Assembly: GCA_010909165.1 (NCBI GenBank)
Contig: MU008152.1
Coordinates: 496,001 to 560,000 of the forward strand
Source: Anthoceros angustus
Taxonomy: Eukaryota; Streptophyta; Anthocerotopsida; Anthocerotales; Anthocerotaceae
Length of the DNA: 64,000 nt
Reading direction: 5' to 3'
The notes under the pieces are model-generated. The model was given only the letters and a program-made list of their open reading frames with translations, did no database searches and was not told where the DNA came from. The translations under genes were made by a program, and so were the position numbers. This document shows, in pieces, positions 1 to 11,239 of the stretch. How positions within the stretch are numbered: the first letter of the stretch is position 1; each line of letters begins with the position of its first letter.

Positions 1-2
1 GG

Positions 3-3000
3 TCACAGCTTGCAAACCTGTACCAAGCGGAAGATCTTGGCACCATGGTGGTAGCAGTGAGAAATTTGTTCTCACTAAGAATGAAGGACACAGATATGGC
101 CCAGCACCATATATCTACCTTCAGGACAGCCCATGCCAAACTTGCTAGCTCCGGCTGGCAACTCGATGAGGTGAAGGCAACAGCTGTGTTTTTATACACC
201 TTGCCATCTAGCCACCATGACTTTATTACATCACAGAACCCTAGAATTCGGGACGCTCAAAAAGCCTTCAAGAAAGGCGGACAAGCCCAGAAAGATGCCG
301 AGGGCATACTCACTGAAGTTCTCTCGGCCTTCATACAAGACAATCTTACCAGACAAACTTCCTCAAGCTCCAAACCTGGCCGCATCCTGTATGTGGGTCC
401 TGGTCGTGGCCGAGGCCGGCCCAATAGACCACAACAAAGATCAGAAAGATACGATCGCTCATCAAGTAGACCACCCCAAACAAGACAAGGCCCAAACCAA
501 AGGAAGAAAGGCAGTTGTAATTGGTGTGGAATCCCGGGACACTGGGAGAATGAATGCAGGAAGAAGGCTGCAGGAATACCTCAAAGAGCACTACTTGCAG
601 CTAATGTCACCTCGACAAACAATACGTATACACGAAGATCTCCAGTGTCATCATCACCTGGAATTATGGCAGTCTACATTACCAGAAATCCAGTTGACCA
701 TACTGGATGGTATCTTGACTCTTGTGCATCAGTGCACATCTGCCACACAAGATCATTCTTTACCACTTATTATCCAGCTCCTCCTAATAAATTCGTGTTG
801 TTAGGAGATGATTCAGGACTTCGAGTGGAAGGCAGAGGGGAAGTACCACTTACCCTCACTGACCAAACCCAACTCCACCTGGTAAATGTCCTTCACGTAC
901 CTACAATGGTGAAGAACCTGATATCAGTTTCATGGCTAATGAAGATGCGTCAATTTACTTTGACCTTTAATGACACCTGTTGTACACTAACAAAGATTAG
1001 GCATTTACAAGCCTCAAGTACAGGCTACCCTGTACAGGATATATACAAACTGGATGCCACATCCAGCAAGTACAAACAGTCACATGATGCTGCAATGGCC
1101 GTGACCCAAAACCAATCAAATAAGTCGAAGGAATCACTGAAATGGCACCTTCGCCTTGGTCACCTAAGCAACGAACGAAAACGACAGGTTACAACAGCTA
1201 GTCTATACATGGATGGAATCGAGAAGTTACCAGAACCTCCGTTTTGTGAGACATGTATCCTGGCCAACAAACGACAAGATATGTTTCCCACTCATCAGCC
1301 AGACCAGAATAACACATTACTAAAACTTGTTCATACGGATCTATGTGGCCCTATGGCCACACCCTCATTCGGGGGTGCAAGATACTTTTTGACATTTACG
1401 GACGATTTTTCCAGAATGTGCTTTACTTACCCATTGACTCTAAAAAGTCACACTTTTGAAACTTTCCAAACCTGGTTGGCACTTGTGGAGACACAGACAG
1501 AGTGTAGACTTCGTTGTCTACGTTCAGACAACGGCGGGGAATTTGTCTCCGAACAATTTGATTGCTTCTGTCAAGACAGGGGAATCGTTCGTCAACTCAT
1601 TGTAGCATATACAGCCCAGCAAAACGGGGTTGCAGAGAGGCTAAACCAAACCCTACAGAGGATGGCAAGAGCAATGATGAAACATGCGGGCTTGAGCAAA
1701 TGGGCCGAGGCCGCCCAATAGACCACATACCGCAATGTGCTTCCCTCTCGTTCCATTCACGTCTCAACACCTTATGAGTTATGGACAGGCTCTAAGCCAT
1801 CGATTCTGCATCTCCGTATATTTGGTTGCACAGCCTACAGCTTCATTCCTGAACCCGGGAAATTTGACGACAGGGCAGAAAGATTAATTTTCATAGGCTA
1901 CGGTGATGGGATCAAAGGGTATAAGCTATTCAACCCACAAACGAGAGCTGTTACCTTCGCAAGGAGCGTTACCTTCCACGAGGATCCTCTGCTTATACCA
2001 GCAGGATCACATGACAGTGTGGAACAGAACACATCTTCTCCACCGGATCTTGATCAAACCCCATCCACAGATTTTGAAGATGAGACTCCTACTTATCTTC
2101 CTCAAGAGGACTCTCTTCTGCCTCATACACCGTGACACTGCCCGCCTCCCGCCCCGCCCAATCTGGCTACCGCCTCCCTGCTGTTCCTCAACAACCTCCA
2201 GATCTCATTTTTGGAGATATTCCCCACGAAGCCATTCCGGATGACATACATCCTGCGGCGCCGGCACCACAATTCCTTATACCTGGACAGAATTACGACC
2301 CTCCAGACGGCCTTCAGGTAGACCCTGCTCCCATACAGGAAGCTCATGAAGAACCACAACATACCACCAGGACTCTATGGCCGCGACAGAATCTTAGGGC
2401 TCCAAGCTGCTACAGATCCGATGACTTCATGACAAGCCTACCACCTGTCCAACGTAGTGGGAGGCAAGGAAGGGAGAACAACAGAGCTCACCCCAACGCT
2501 CCAACTGCCTCTCTTGGCGATCATGAAGATCCACTTGAAGATGACAATAATAATTCTAACACAATTAGTTTTGTAGAAGATATTGGCCACTCATTACCTT
2601 CCAGCAACGTATTATTCGAACTTACTTCTGATCACGTTAACGAGGTAAACCAGGCACTGCTCTCCCGCATACGGGCTTCTGAACACATAGTTCCGGTTGA
2701 TGAGGCCCTCTCAGGCCCCGAACGCGACGAATGGCTTAAGGCCATTGACTCGGAATGGAAGTCACTCGTACAGAATGAAACATGGAAATTAGAAGACTTA
2801 CCCCCCGGAAGAACTCCTATCTCATGTAAATGGGTATTGCGCAAGAAGTACAATGCCGACGGCACTTTATCTCGTTATAAGGCTCGACTCGTCGCTAGAG
2901 GCTTCAGCCAAAAGCCTGGAGTTGATTATGATCCGGACCTATACTCACCTGTCGTAAGACCAGAATCCATACGGTTTATTTTAGCTATAGCAGCCATTGA

Positions 3001-4309
3001 AGATCTCATACTCTACCAAATGGATGTAAATACGGCTTTTCTCTACGGTAAGTTGGAAGAGACTATCTACATGAGCCAACCCGACATGTATGTTGATCCT
3101 AAACACCTACACCAAGTATGTAGATTACTCAAAGCACTTTACGGATTAAAACAGAGCGCAAAAATCTGGTATTTACGAGCTGACACACATCTTAAGGCTT
3201 CGGGGTTTGTCCAGAGTCATGCAGACTCCAATGTATACATACTGACCTCAGAAAATGGATACGCCTTCCTGTGCCTCTACGTCGATGACTGTATCATTGC
3301 AGCAAGCACACAATCAGCTTTATCCAAAGTCAAAGAAATACTCAGCAAGGAATTCGACATGAAAGATGTCGGAGAACTTAAGTATGTTTTAGGTGTTCAA
3401 GTTGAACGAAATCTACCTCACCATGAGATCTGGATCCACCAACAGAAATACATAAATGATATATTAAAACGAATGAAGCTGGATGATGCAAGGCCAGTTG
3501 ACACACCTATGGTGGCTAACATTTCCTTGTCAATGCTCGATTGCCCACAATCAGATCAGGAGAAAATGGAGATGACCAAAGTACCTTTCAGACAAGCCGT
3601 AGGATCCTTGATATATGTCGCTAATTGGACACGACCAGAAATACAATACGCCGTAAGCCAGGTGAGTCAATTTCTACATAATCCTGGAAGGACACATTGG
3701 GTCAGAGTAAAAAGGATCTACAGGTATCTACGAGGCACGCCTACACATGGGATCAAGTATTCCAGGGAGTGTAAGATACCCTCGGTATTCTACGATTACT
3801 CAGACGCCGACAGACGAAGGAACCCAGATGATCGACGAAGCATCGGAGCATACGTCTTCCTACTCAACGGAGGTGCCGTTTCTTGGTCATGTAAGAAAAT
3901 CTCTTCTATCTGTACATCCACAGCAGAGAGTGAATACAGCTCACTTTCCATGGCCGCTAAAGAGCTTGTGTGGGGACAGAGTCTTCTGGAGACAATCAAT
4001 CATTGTCAAAAGAACCCAACGGAGTTATACACGGATAGCCAAGCAGCAATGGCGATGGTAGCGAATCCCAGATTCCACGGGCGAACCAAGCACATAGAGT
4101 TGAAACATCACTACATAAGGGAAGTCATTCAGAGTGGCAAGGCGCGTCTTAGCTTCGTGCCGACAGATAGTAATACTGCGGACGTGCTTACAAAGTCTCT
4201 GCCAAAGCACCAACATTACCGACACTCGGAAGGAATGGGTGTATATATCTGCCCGATCATAGGATCTGGTAAAACAGTCACATTCAAGGACACACCACAC
4301 TCAAGATGA
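3..4309 (+). pseudogene. copia Gag-Pol polyprotein, broken
   Basis: The frame is already open at base 3, so Gag enters from outside the window. Visible parts: Gag helical region; CCHC knuckle CNWCGIPGHWENEC (about 517-558); protease site WYLDSCAS near 715, where the usual D-S-G is D-S-C; GAG-pre-integrase WHLRLGHLS; integrase HTDLCGP, RSDNGGEF and QQNGVAERLN (the D, D, E residues); reverse transcriptase with the YVDD catalytic box; RNase H with YTDSQAA and TKHIELKHHYIRE. Three breaks: an in-frame TAG at 1719-1721 late in integrase, a frameshift near 2130 between integrase and RT, and the protease change. The element cannot make a complete Pol. Family known; decay seen directly. Confidence 0.92.
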
Positions 4310-4472
4310 TGAAGAGGATGTGTAGTCCCAGGACTTCACGATTCAGTGGGAGCTACGCCCTTCACGTAATGGTAAATGCTGTGCACGATCGATCTTCCCA
4401 AGACGCTCGCGAAGCGCAACACGCTGGATAACTCCGATGATCACTATTTGAGGCTCTGCGTGCGAGTGGGAG

Positions 4473-4780
4473 TGTTGGGAGAAACGAGACGCACTTGAGC
4501 CTTGTTAGTTAGGGCACGTTTCGCATTTCATCGTGTAAGTCATATTGAACCGACACGTCATTTCCTCAGAGTCATGTCGTTTCATAATGTACCAGAACAA
4601 AACTCTCTCCCCCTTGTAACACAAACGCTTAATCAGAATCTTTCTCTCCTCAAAATCGCGTTAGCCCAACGCTCCGCCTTGCTACGCTGGACTATGCAAC
4701 AAGACTTTCGGCTTAATCAAAAACTTGAATCTTGTTTACATCGAAGCCGAACTTGAGTTCGCAGCCGCGGCCTACCTTGC
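4473..4780 (+). repeat. 3' LTR of copia element 1 (outer end uncertain)
   Basis: It starts at TGTTGGGAGAAACGAG right after a polypurine tract. No 5' LTR is available for alignment, so the end near 4760-4800 is a guess. Confidence 0.55.
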
Positions 4781-4865
4781 TGTCAATTGCTCAGGACAGG
4801 TTGAAAGCTGCTCTCCTCCTCCAAGCTAGGCTATGTCCCTACTACTCGAATTTCGACCAGATACT

Positions 4866-5560
4866 AGGATAGTTAGTCATCCAATGTGAAATAAAGCTAC
4901 CTATGCACCACAAACGCCCGGTTGTAGGAGCTTCGGCCCAATGTAAAACTTGGGGGTTCTTATGCTTTTCTTATTCTTTGTGAATTTAGAGACTTTAAAA
5001 AGGTATTTTATAGTATTCATCCAAGTTTCGCGCAAGAATTTGATCGGGAGTAACCTGGTAGGGCACTAACAATTGGCAGCCCCAAGTACTGAGAAACCAG
5101 GGCATGATGTTTATAGCTGGGATGGATAACACCTGTGGCCTTATTAGAAGCATTACTAGCCACCCTTGCACTCGGAGAAATATATCTCCTCCTGTCCTTA
5201 TGTCAGGAAGGCTGGATGAGGCTTTGTGGTGGCCTAGTGGGAGCATCCTTTTCCCTTTTCCTGTCATAATTAGTTGTCACTATATAAGATCCTCAGGTAA
5301 ATCATCAACGGGCTTGCACCTCCTTGGTATTATTGGAGTTGCTGGGCTTGATGAATTGTAAACATCTCCCTTTCGTTCGGATGTGAGATATTTTCTTTGT
5401 CACTTGCAAGTACTTCCTTTGTTCCAACATCTATGATCTTGTTGCCTGCAACATCCGCTACAGTGCCAGCGGCTTCCTCCTTCCCATTTGTATGCGCACA
5501 TAGTTAGTCATCTCGACCAATGTGAAATAAAGCTATCTACGAACGACGGGTACCTAGTAG
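4866..5560. repeat. Direct repeats flanking a captured gene fragment
   Basis: A roughly 50-bp sequence (ATAGTTAGTCATC then CAATGTGAAATAAAGCTA) occurs at about 4866-4915 and again, diverged, at about 5501-5550. The two copies bracket the gene fragment at 5132-5500. This could be the footprint of a small mobile element that carried the fragment, or a local duplication. No transposase is visible. Confidence 0.5.
5132..5500 (-). pseudogene. Old diverged fragment of the CH-LysM gene, exon 8
   Basis: This stretch aligns by eye with the large exon of the CH-LysM gene (for example 8563-8828 continuing into 9634-9690). Shared landmarks include GTCAGGAAGGCTGG, the CCCTTTTCCTGTCAT segment, GGGCTTGATGAATTGTAAAC and CTTCCTCCTTCCCA. 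Substitutions and small indels are spread throughout, so it is clearly older than the copy at 21.3-22.2 kb. It holds one copy of the unit that is triplicated in the gene at 8.4-9.6 kb, implying the triplication came later. It has no open frame of its own. Confidence 0.8.
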
Positions 5561-5569
5561 GAGTTTATA

Positions 5570-5940
5570 AAAGTTAACTCAAGCTCTTACAAGAAAGCAA
5601 ATCCGTTTGCTAGGAAAAGCTTGCACAACTGTGGGGTCCGACTCTCTTTAGGATAAGCTAGTTGTGATCAAGGAACTTGGATTTGATAAGAAAATACTAG
5701 AATTAGATACTATATACTTAGTAACCTACAAGTACTAGCTAGCTTCCTATTTCGGTATCCTATCGTTATATAGGCGTGGAGATTCTTATGAAAATTCACC
5801 AATATCCTCATTATAATCTCTGTAGACTCTAGTGATAATTCACTAATATCCTCTTTATAATCTCACTTTTTCTGCCACTCTCCCCCCTCTCCATCCTTCC
5901 TTTTTCTTCCCCTAATTAGTAGTTTATTTTTTACTTGGGT
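5570..5940. other. AT-rich intergenic stretch with a short tandem repeat
   Basis: No gene is visible. A motif of about 40 bp (AATTCAC, then ATATCCTC, then TATAATCTC) is repeated twice at about 5790-5870. Base composition is strikingly AT-rich, like the pseudogene that follows and unlike the host genes to the right. Confidence 0.5.
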
Positions 5941-5947
5941 CGGGAAG

Positions 5948-6622
5948 ATGGACGAAACAAAAAAAATTATTCATAATTTGGTTGAACTTGCTCAAACCAA
6001 ATGAGCTACAAATGACCTTCAAGGAGGAAAAAAATTCTTGCTTGAAGCACAAAAACTCTATCCGGGGTTAAATGATATTACTTACATGCTTGCAATCATG
6101 GAGGTTGAATTGGCAGCACATGAAAGGAAAACATTAGCATCCGGTTCAGGTTCAGTTCCGTTATATAATTGGTATTGTCTTTTTCAAATGAATTCTAATG
6201 CAGATGAAGATATGATTAATAGAAAATATAAGAAGTTGGCTTTATTCCTATATCCAGGTAAGAACAAGCAAGATGGAGGAGCAAATGCTTTCAAATTGAT
6301 TCTAGAAGCAAAAACCATTCTATTGGCTAAAAGTAGCCGAAAGTTTTTTGATAGTAAAATTTCAAGATGTGGAGAGAATGAGGGAGCTACGTCTCACAAA
6401 AATTATAAGACTCAGCGTCGAACTTATGTTAATATTCCAGTGTATGAATATGATTCATGTGAAGACTTTTATTCCGAGTTATATGACTATGATTTGAATA
6501 AATACCTTTTTTCACATAACGTTCTAGTGTATGAATATCATGCAGATGAAAAGTTTTATTCCGAGTTCTATGACTATGATAGATATTTTCACATATATTT
6601 TCCAATTATTTTTGAGTCTTAA
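5948..6622 (+). pseudogene. J-domain (DnaJ-like) protein pseudogene
   Basis: It resembles the plant DnaJ family whose N-terminus reads like KKFLLEAQKLYPGL followed by a J-domain starting near NWYCLFQMN. An ATG at 5948 opens the frame, but TGA at 6002 interrupts it after 18 codons; the same frame then stays open to 6622. The invariant HPD tripeptide, needed to stimulate Hsp70 ATPase, is YPG here (in LFLYPGKNK), so it could not work as a J-protein. After the J-domain, two tandem repeats of VYEY...FYSE.YDYD add a Tyr/Asp-rich tail. There are no introns and the composition is very AT-rich. Probably a decayed copy, possibly a retrocopy. Confidence 0.75.
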
Positions 6623-6690
6623 TTCTCCTGTTCCAATAATGTTTTAGTCTCAATTCTCCAGTTCCAATTATTTTTGAGTCTCAAATTTTC
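6598..6690. repeat. Short tandem repeat, about 35-bp unit
   Basis: Blocks of TTCTCC(T/A)GTTCCAAT followed by TTTTGAGTCTC or TTTTAGTCTC recur about three times just after the J-domain pseudogene. Confidence 0.5.
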
Positions 6691-6784
6691 AGGCACATTT
6701 GAGTCTCGAATTGAGACTCTGAGATATGTTTTGGACTTCGACATATCTATGACCGCCAGACATCATGCCTTCAATCTCCGCAGC

Positions 6785-6835
6785 ATGCAGGGTTATCGGT
6801 TGTTAGTGCCCTACGGAGTTACCCCATATCAAAAT
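6785..6835 (+). repeat. Inverted copy of sequence at about 5030-5085
   Basis: TTGTTAGTGCCCTAC followed by GTTAC and ATCAAA here matches the reverse complement of 5030-5085, about 1.7 kb away in opposite orientation. The pair brackets the CH-LysM fragment and the J-domain pseudogene. Together with 6840-7210, where no gene is visible, this looks like unclassified repeat DNA. Confidence 0.5.
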
Positions 6836-7212
6836 CCCAGTGTGGGACTTCCATGTGTAACTTTCAACATACTTATAAGGTCTTATAAGACGGACATCTC
6901 TCCGATTCTAGTTTAGGACCGATAGTGAGAATGGAGGTGCCTGAGATCCTTCGCGAGTGGAGGTGCGTCATATCTCTCGCTCAAATGTGCCTGGAAGTCC
7001 GATGGGGAAATCTCATACCAGAATTCTCAAGTAGAGCCGGTAGAGGAGAAACGAGAATGCAAAAACTTGGATTTCAAGACCTTGTCCCTTGTCATTTCTC
7101 GATACCTTGGGTTCCTGACTCACAAAGCAGTTGGCCAATGGAATTATATTGACCTCGGACATCCGTGGGAAGCGCTGCCCTCAATAGCAAGGATCCACGC
7201 AGCTACCGCTGA

Positions 7213-10200
7213 TTAATTCAATTTGAGACGTTCACTAGGGTAGATGAGATCTGGGTTGTTGATGTCAGGGTTGATGCGAACCAGCTCTTCCCAGTTGCTC
7301 TTGCCAGTCCTTCTAGAGATTTTGTACAGAGTGTCCCCTTGCTTGACCTCATAAACCACTGCTGTTGGTTTCCTGAACGCACAGCCATAACGCAAACAGA
7401 AGCAGCAATTAGTCACATTACGCAGGAACTGCCCGGGAGGAAGCTGAGGCACATGTTGGGCCTCGCCATCTGCAGATAGATAGCACGCTGCCTCCATCGA
7501 TGCCTTATGCACCTATATCTTTTTAGGCAAAGGGACCCTACACCTCAGCAGTTGAAGTACCTGCTTTTGAAACGCAACTTCTGCAAAATCCCAGGTAACC
7601 CTGCGAAGAAAAGCAATCTTCCCCATGCTTCCATTGTTACTCTAGTTGCTTAAGCAAACAACCTGGATCTATACCTGGTGCGCACTGCAATATAAGTTCC
7701 CACGAGAGCGACGGCACCTGCTATGACTGGAATCCAAAGTCGTCTTCTCGAGACCTGGTTCTGTGGGCATGAAGTTAGAAATATGGACTGCTGCAAAGGG
7801 TGCACATCATTTGAGAATGTGTAGCGGAAGCATCACATCTCAACAACAATAGTGAACTTTTCTTACCGTCGGTGTATCAGCTTCCTGTCCTTTATCACTG
7901 GCCTTGGGCTGGGCCTTTCCTGTGTCACTGGCCTTGGGCTTGGCTACAGTAGCAGCTCCCTTCGTAGGTGCAGTTCCCGGCCTCTTCTCGATAGGTCTAG
8001 GCTGGGAAGGAGGAGACATCTTTGCCGGGACATCTGCACTCCGTTTGTCATTGACAACTGAAGAACTTGTCTTTGCTGGAACCAGAGTCTGGCTTCCATT
8101 TGGATTTGGTTGAGACGGCACAACAGTCTTCCTTGGACCATCTCCAGCTTTCTTGTCATCAGGGTGTGACTTGCCTGTAGCAACAGGTCCCTTGGCCGGA
8201 GCAGGTCTCTTATCCCCTGGACTCACAGGTGCGGTTGAGACAACCACTTTTTCAGGTGCACCAGATTGGGGAGCTGCAGGTGCTGTTCTCAAAGGCGGAG
8301 AAGATCCACCCTTCTCAGCTGTTATCGACTGCATAGGTGCAGCAGGTGTTGCCCTGGACGTTGTACCCACCATGCTCTGTTCCTGCAACAGGCTGGACAA
8401 CGGGAGTTGTTGCTCTGCTTTTGGCATCTGTCAGCCTATTCTCTGCTGCAGGTTGCTGTGAGGGAGGAGGCACCACGCTCGGTAACAGGTCTCCACCTGT
8501 AGCCTTGTCGGAAGCATTAGGAGCTACCGTCAGAGAAACATCTGCACCTGACCTTCTGTCAGGAAGGCTGGCCTGAGGCTTTGTGGTAGATCCCCTTGTG
8601 GGAGCATCCCTTTCCCTTTTCCTGTCATTGGTTGTTACTATGTAAGATCCTCCAGGTAAATCATCCACGGGCTTCCTTCTCCTTGGAGCTGCTGGAGTTG
8701 GAGCGGCCGGAGTTGAAGGGCTTGATGAATTGTAAACATCTCCCTTGTTAATGGGACGCAAGACATCGCCTTTGTCACCTGCCAGTACTTTCTCTGCACC
8801 GACATCTCTGATCTTGTTGCCTGCTTTTGGCATCTGTCAGCCTATTCTCTGCTGCAGGTTGCTGTGAGGGAGGAGGCACCACGCTCGGTAACAGGTCTCC
8901 ACCTGTAGCCTTGTCGGAAGCATTAGGAGCTACCGTCAGAGAAACATCTGCACCTGACCTTCTGTCAGGAAGGCTGGCCTGAGGCTTTGTGGTAGATCCC
9001 CTTGTGGGAGCATCCCTTTCCCTTTTCCTGTCATTGGTTGTTACTATGTAAGATCCTCCAGGTAAATCATCCACGGGCTTCCTTCTCCTTGGAGCTGCTG
9101 GAGTTGGAGCGGCCGGAGTTGAAGGGCTTGATGAATTGTAAACATCTCCCTTGTTAATGGGACGCAAGACATCGCCTTTGTCACCTGCCAGTACTTTCTC
9201 TGCACCGACATCTCTGATCTTGTTGCCTGCTTTTGGCATCTGTCAGCCTATTCTCTGCTGCAGGTTGCTGTGAGGGAGGAGGCACCACGCTCGGTAACAG
9301 GTCTCCACCTGTAGCCTTGTCGGAAGCATTAGGAGCTACCGTCAGAGAAACATCTGCACCTGACCTTCTGTCAGGAAGGCTGGCCTGAGGCTTTGTGGTA
9401 GATCCCCTTGTGGGAGCATCCCTTTCCCTTTTCCTGTCATTGGTTGTTACTATGTAAGATCCTCCAGGTAAATCATCCACGGGCTTCCTTCTCCTTGGAG
9501 CTGCTGGAGTTGGAGCGGCCGGAGTTGAAGGGCTTGATGAATTGTAAACATCTCCCTTGTTAATGGGACGCAAGACATCGCCTTTGTCACCTGCCAGTAC
9601 TTTCTCTGCACCGACATCTCTGATCTTGTTGCCTGCAAGGTCTGCTGCTGTACCAGCAGCTTCCTCCTTCCCACTTGTATGCGCACCATCACTTTCAACC
9701 TTTTTGCCTAAAACTTCGTCAGAGGCTGGACCTAAAGCATTCCCACTTCCCATGGGTGATGGGGTTCCCAGGATTGGAGGAGACAGTGATCTTCTTTGGC
9801 TAGGAAGTTCTTTGCTTGCAGCTTGTGACTCGGGTCTTGGCACCTCTACAGGGACGGGTTGCAATGGAATGGATCCATTAGTCACCACCATTGGAGCGCC
9901 AGATGTTGCAGGATCCAATTCTTGCAATGGTATGTGCAGACTTTCAGGAGTTGTTGGAGCTCCAGGCGTTGATGCTTGAGGGGACTTTTGCGAACTCTCA
10001 GGAGTTAGAGATGAGGCAGTTTCCACCGCTGGTACCTGCATTGGCCAGTTGACTAGACTTGATAAACCTTGAAACCAGTTAAGGGAAATTCTGAACGATG
10101 CAAAGAAGCCATGCTCACCTTCGCAGGAGGAGTTTGGCTTCCTGGAGAATTAAACAAATTGTCATCAATTGGAAGTCGCCTTATAGCTCCCAAGTCAAGC

Positions 10201-11239
10201 TCTGAAGATGACCGGCTTACAACTGCTTCTGGTGCGGGAGAAGGCTGTACAAAAAAACCATGAAAAACAAAATTCACGTCAACAGAGAAAACCTAGCCAT
10301 ACATTTTGAAACCCGAAGCAAGAAACTAGGTGTACGTAGAGCATACCATGACAAGACCTGGAAACTTGTCATTCTCTTTAGTTATACTATCTGAAAGACC
10401 ACCAACTACATGCATCAGTTTCTCTGAAATGCAAACACCTGCATCCACTCAAAACACATAGGATGTCCGAAGGAAGTACCAGGAGTGCTTGTCAAACCAA
10501 AGCCTGAAACATTGTCAAAATCTGGAATCTGGACGACAACAGACAGCCGTAAGCCACTGCAGCATACCGAATCAAACCATCAAGCGCTCATCAGACCCTT
10601 ACTGGAAGATCCTTTGCTCTGCATTTTTTCGAGAGGGCTCGCAGACATGTGACTGGCATATGCAAATCCCCTGTTCGTTCTACGACATCAGATGCCACAC
10701 ATAGGTCAATGTCTTTCACTCCAACATCCTTGCAGACCTGCACAAAAAGCATGTCCTCCATGTTAACACCATCTAACGATGGTAACAGGACTAGTAATAT
10801 TCCTCGCCACCAACCTGGATAAACTCGGCCACATTGTCATACCGAGTGTAAGCACTCTTCCTCCGGTTTTTCTCTTCTGTTCCCTCAATCTTCATCAGAC
10901 TCTTAATCTTCCTTGCTGCCAACCACCTGTACAAAATGAAGAAATGGTGGGAATCATATTCCCCAATCGCAGTCCAAGCACATTCTGCCTCCAAAGAGAA
11001 AACTTACAGCAAATTGCCGTCTGCAAGCACATCTTGAAGATTGGCATCAGCAGGTATGGGCTGCCCAGTCACAACTTCGAGCCACTGCTTGGCCTTGTTC
11101 TGCCAACATCATAATAGACAGTGAGTCTCACAGAGAAGAAAAAAAAAAAAACCATAACAGCCCACAAATGCCTTTCCCCCTAGCAGTTTGAGGACATCAC
11201 CTGTCGACGAATCCAATCCCGCTCGTACCAGTCCCCCAT
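7213..11239 (-). CDS. CH domain - linker - transmembrane - LysM protein (10 exons)
   Basis: Exons by GT-AG sites and phase, 5' to 3': 11239-11201, 11099-11008, 10926-10815, 10737-10603, 10528-10480, 10423-10347, 10244-10119, 10035-7867, 7760-7675, 7372-7213. All phases join. The start at 11239 (MGDWYERDWIRRQ) lies directly before the CH fold; the open frame upstream has no better Met. Residues about 5-122 form one calponin-homology domain (KQWLEVVTGQPIP, LQDVLADGNLL, YDNVAEFIQVCKDVGV, CLRALSKKC). Exons 5-8 encode a long Pro/Ser/Thr/Ala-rich, probably disordered linker. Exon 9 encodes basic residues then a hydrophobic helix (LWIPVIAGAVALVGTYIAV). Exon 10 is a LysM domain (YEVKQGDTLYKIS ... YPSERLKLN) at the C-terminus. 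CH domains bind actin or microtubules and LysM binds N-acetylglucosamine glycans (family knowledge). A cytosolic N-terminus with lumenal or extracellular LysM is inference. As given, exon 8 is frame-broken by a triplication and by a 2-nt difference near 8380. Confidence 0.8.
8416..9633 (-). repeat. Three identical 406-bp tandem copies inside exon 8 of the CH-LysM gene
   Basis: TGCTTTTGGCATCTG occurs at 8416, 8822 and 9228, exactly 406 bp apart, and the units look identical. 406 is not a multiple of three, so each junction shifts the frame and the same peptide (NKIRDVGAEKV to NRLTDAKS) is encoded in three frames. Reading from exon 8's start ends at a stop at 9181. The junctions share GCAG/GCAACA microhomology. 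The paralogous fragments at 5.1 and 21.3 kb show no sign of it. Confidence 0.9.

Larger units (their letters stand above)
1..4780 (+). mobile_element. Ty1/copia LTR retrotransposon, 5'-truncated by window edge (element 1)
   Basis: Domain order is Gag, zinc knuckle, protease, integrase, reverse transcriptase, RNase H, which is the copia order, all on the plus strand. The 5' LTR and the start of gag lie outside the window. After RNase H there is about 160 bp of non-coding DNA, then a purine-rich GAGTGGGAG tract directly followed by TGTTGGGAG, the usual start of a plant copia 3' LTR. The outer LTR end and the target duplication cannot be fixed because the partner LTR is missing. Unlike elements 2 and 3 further right, no extra gene sits between RNase H and the LTR. 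Confidence 0.9.

Noticed and set aside
7840-8833. Separate genes for each large frame between 7.8 and 10.0 kb
   Set aside because: They are one exon broken by the 406-bp triplication; the same peptide recurs in three frames.
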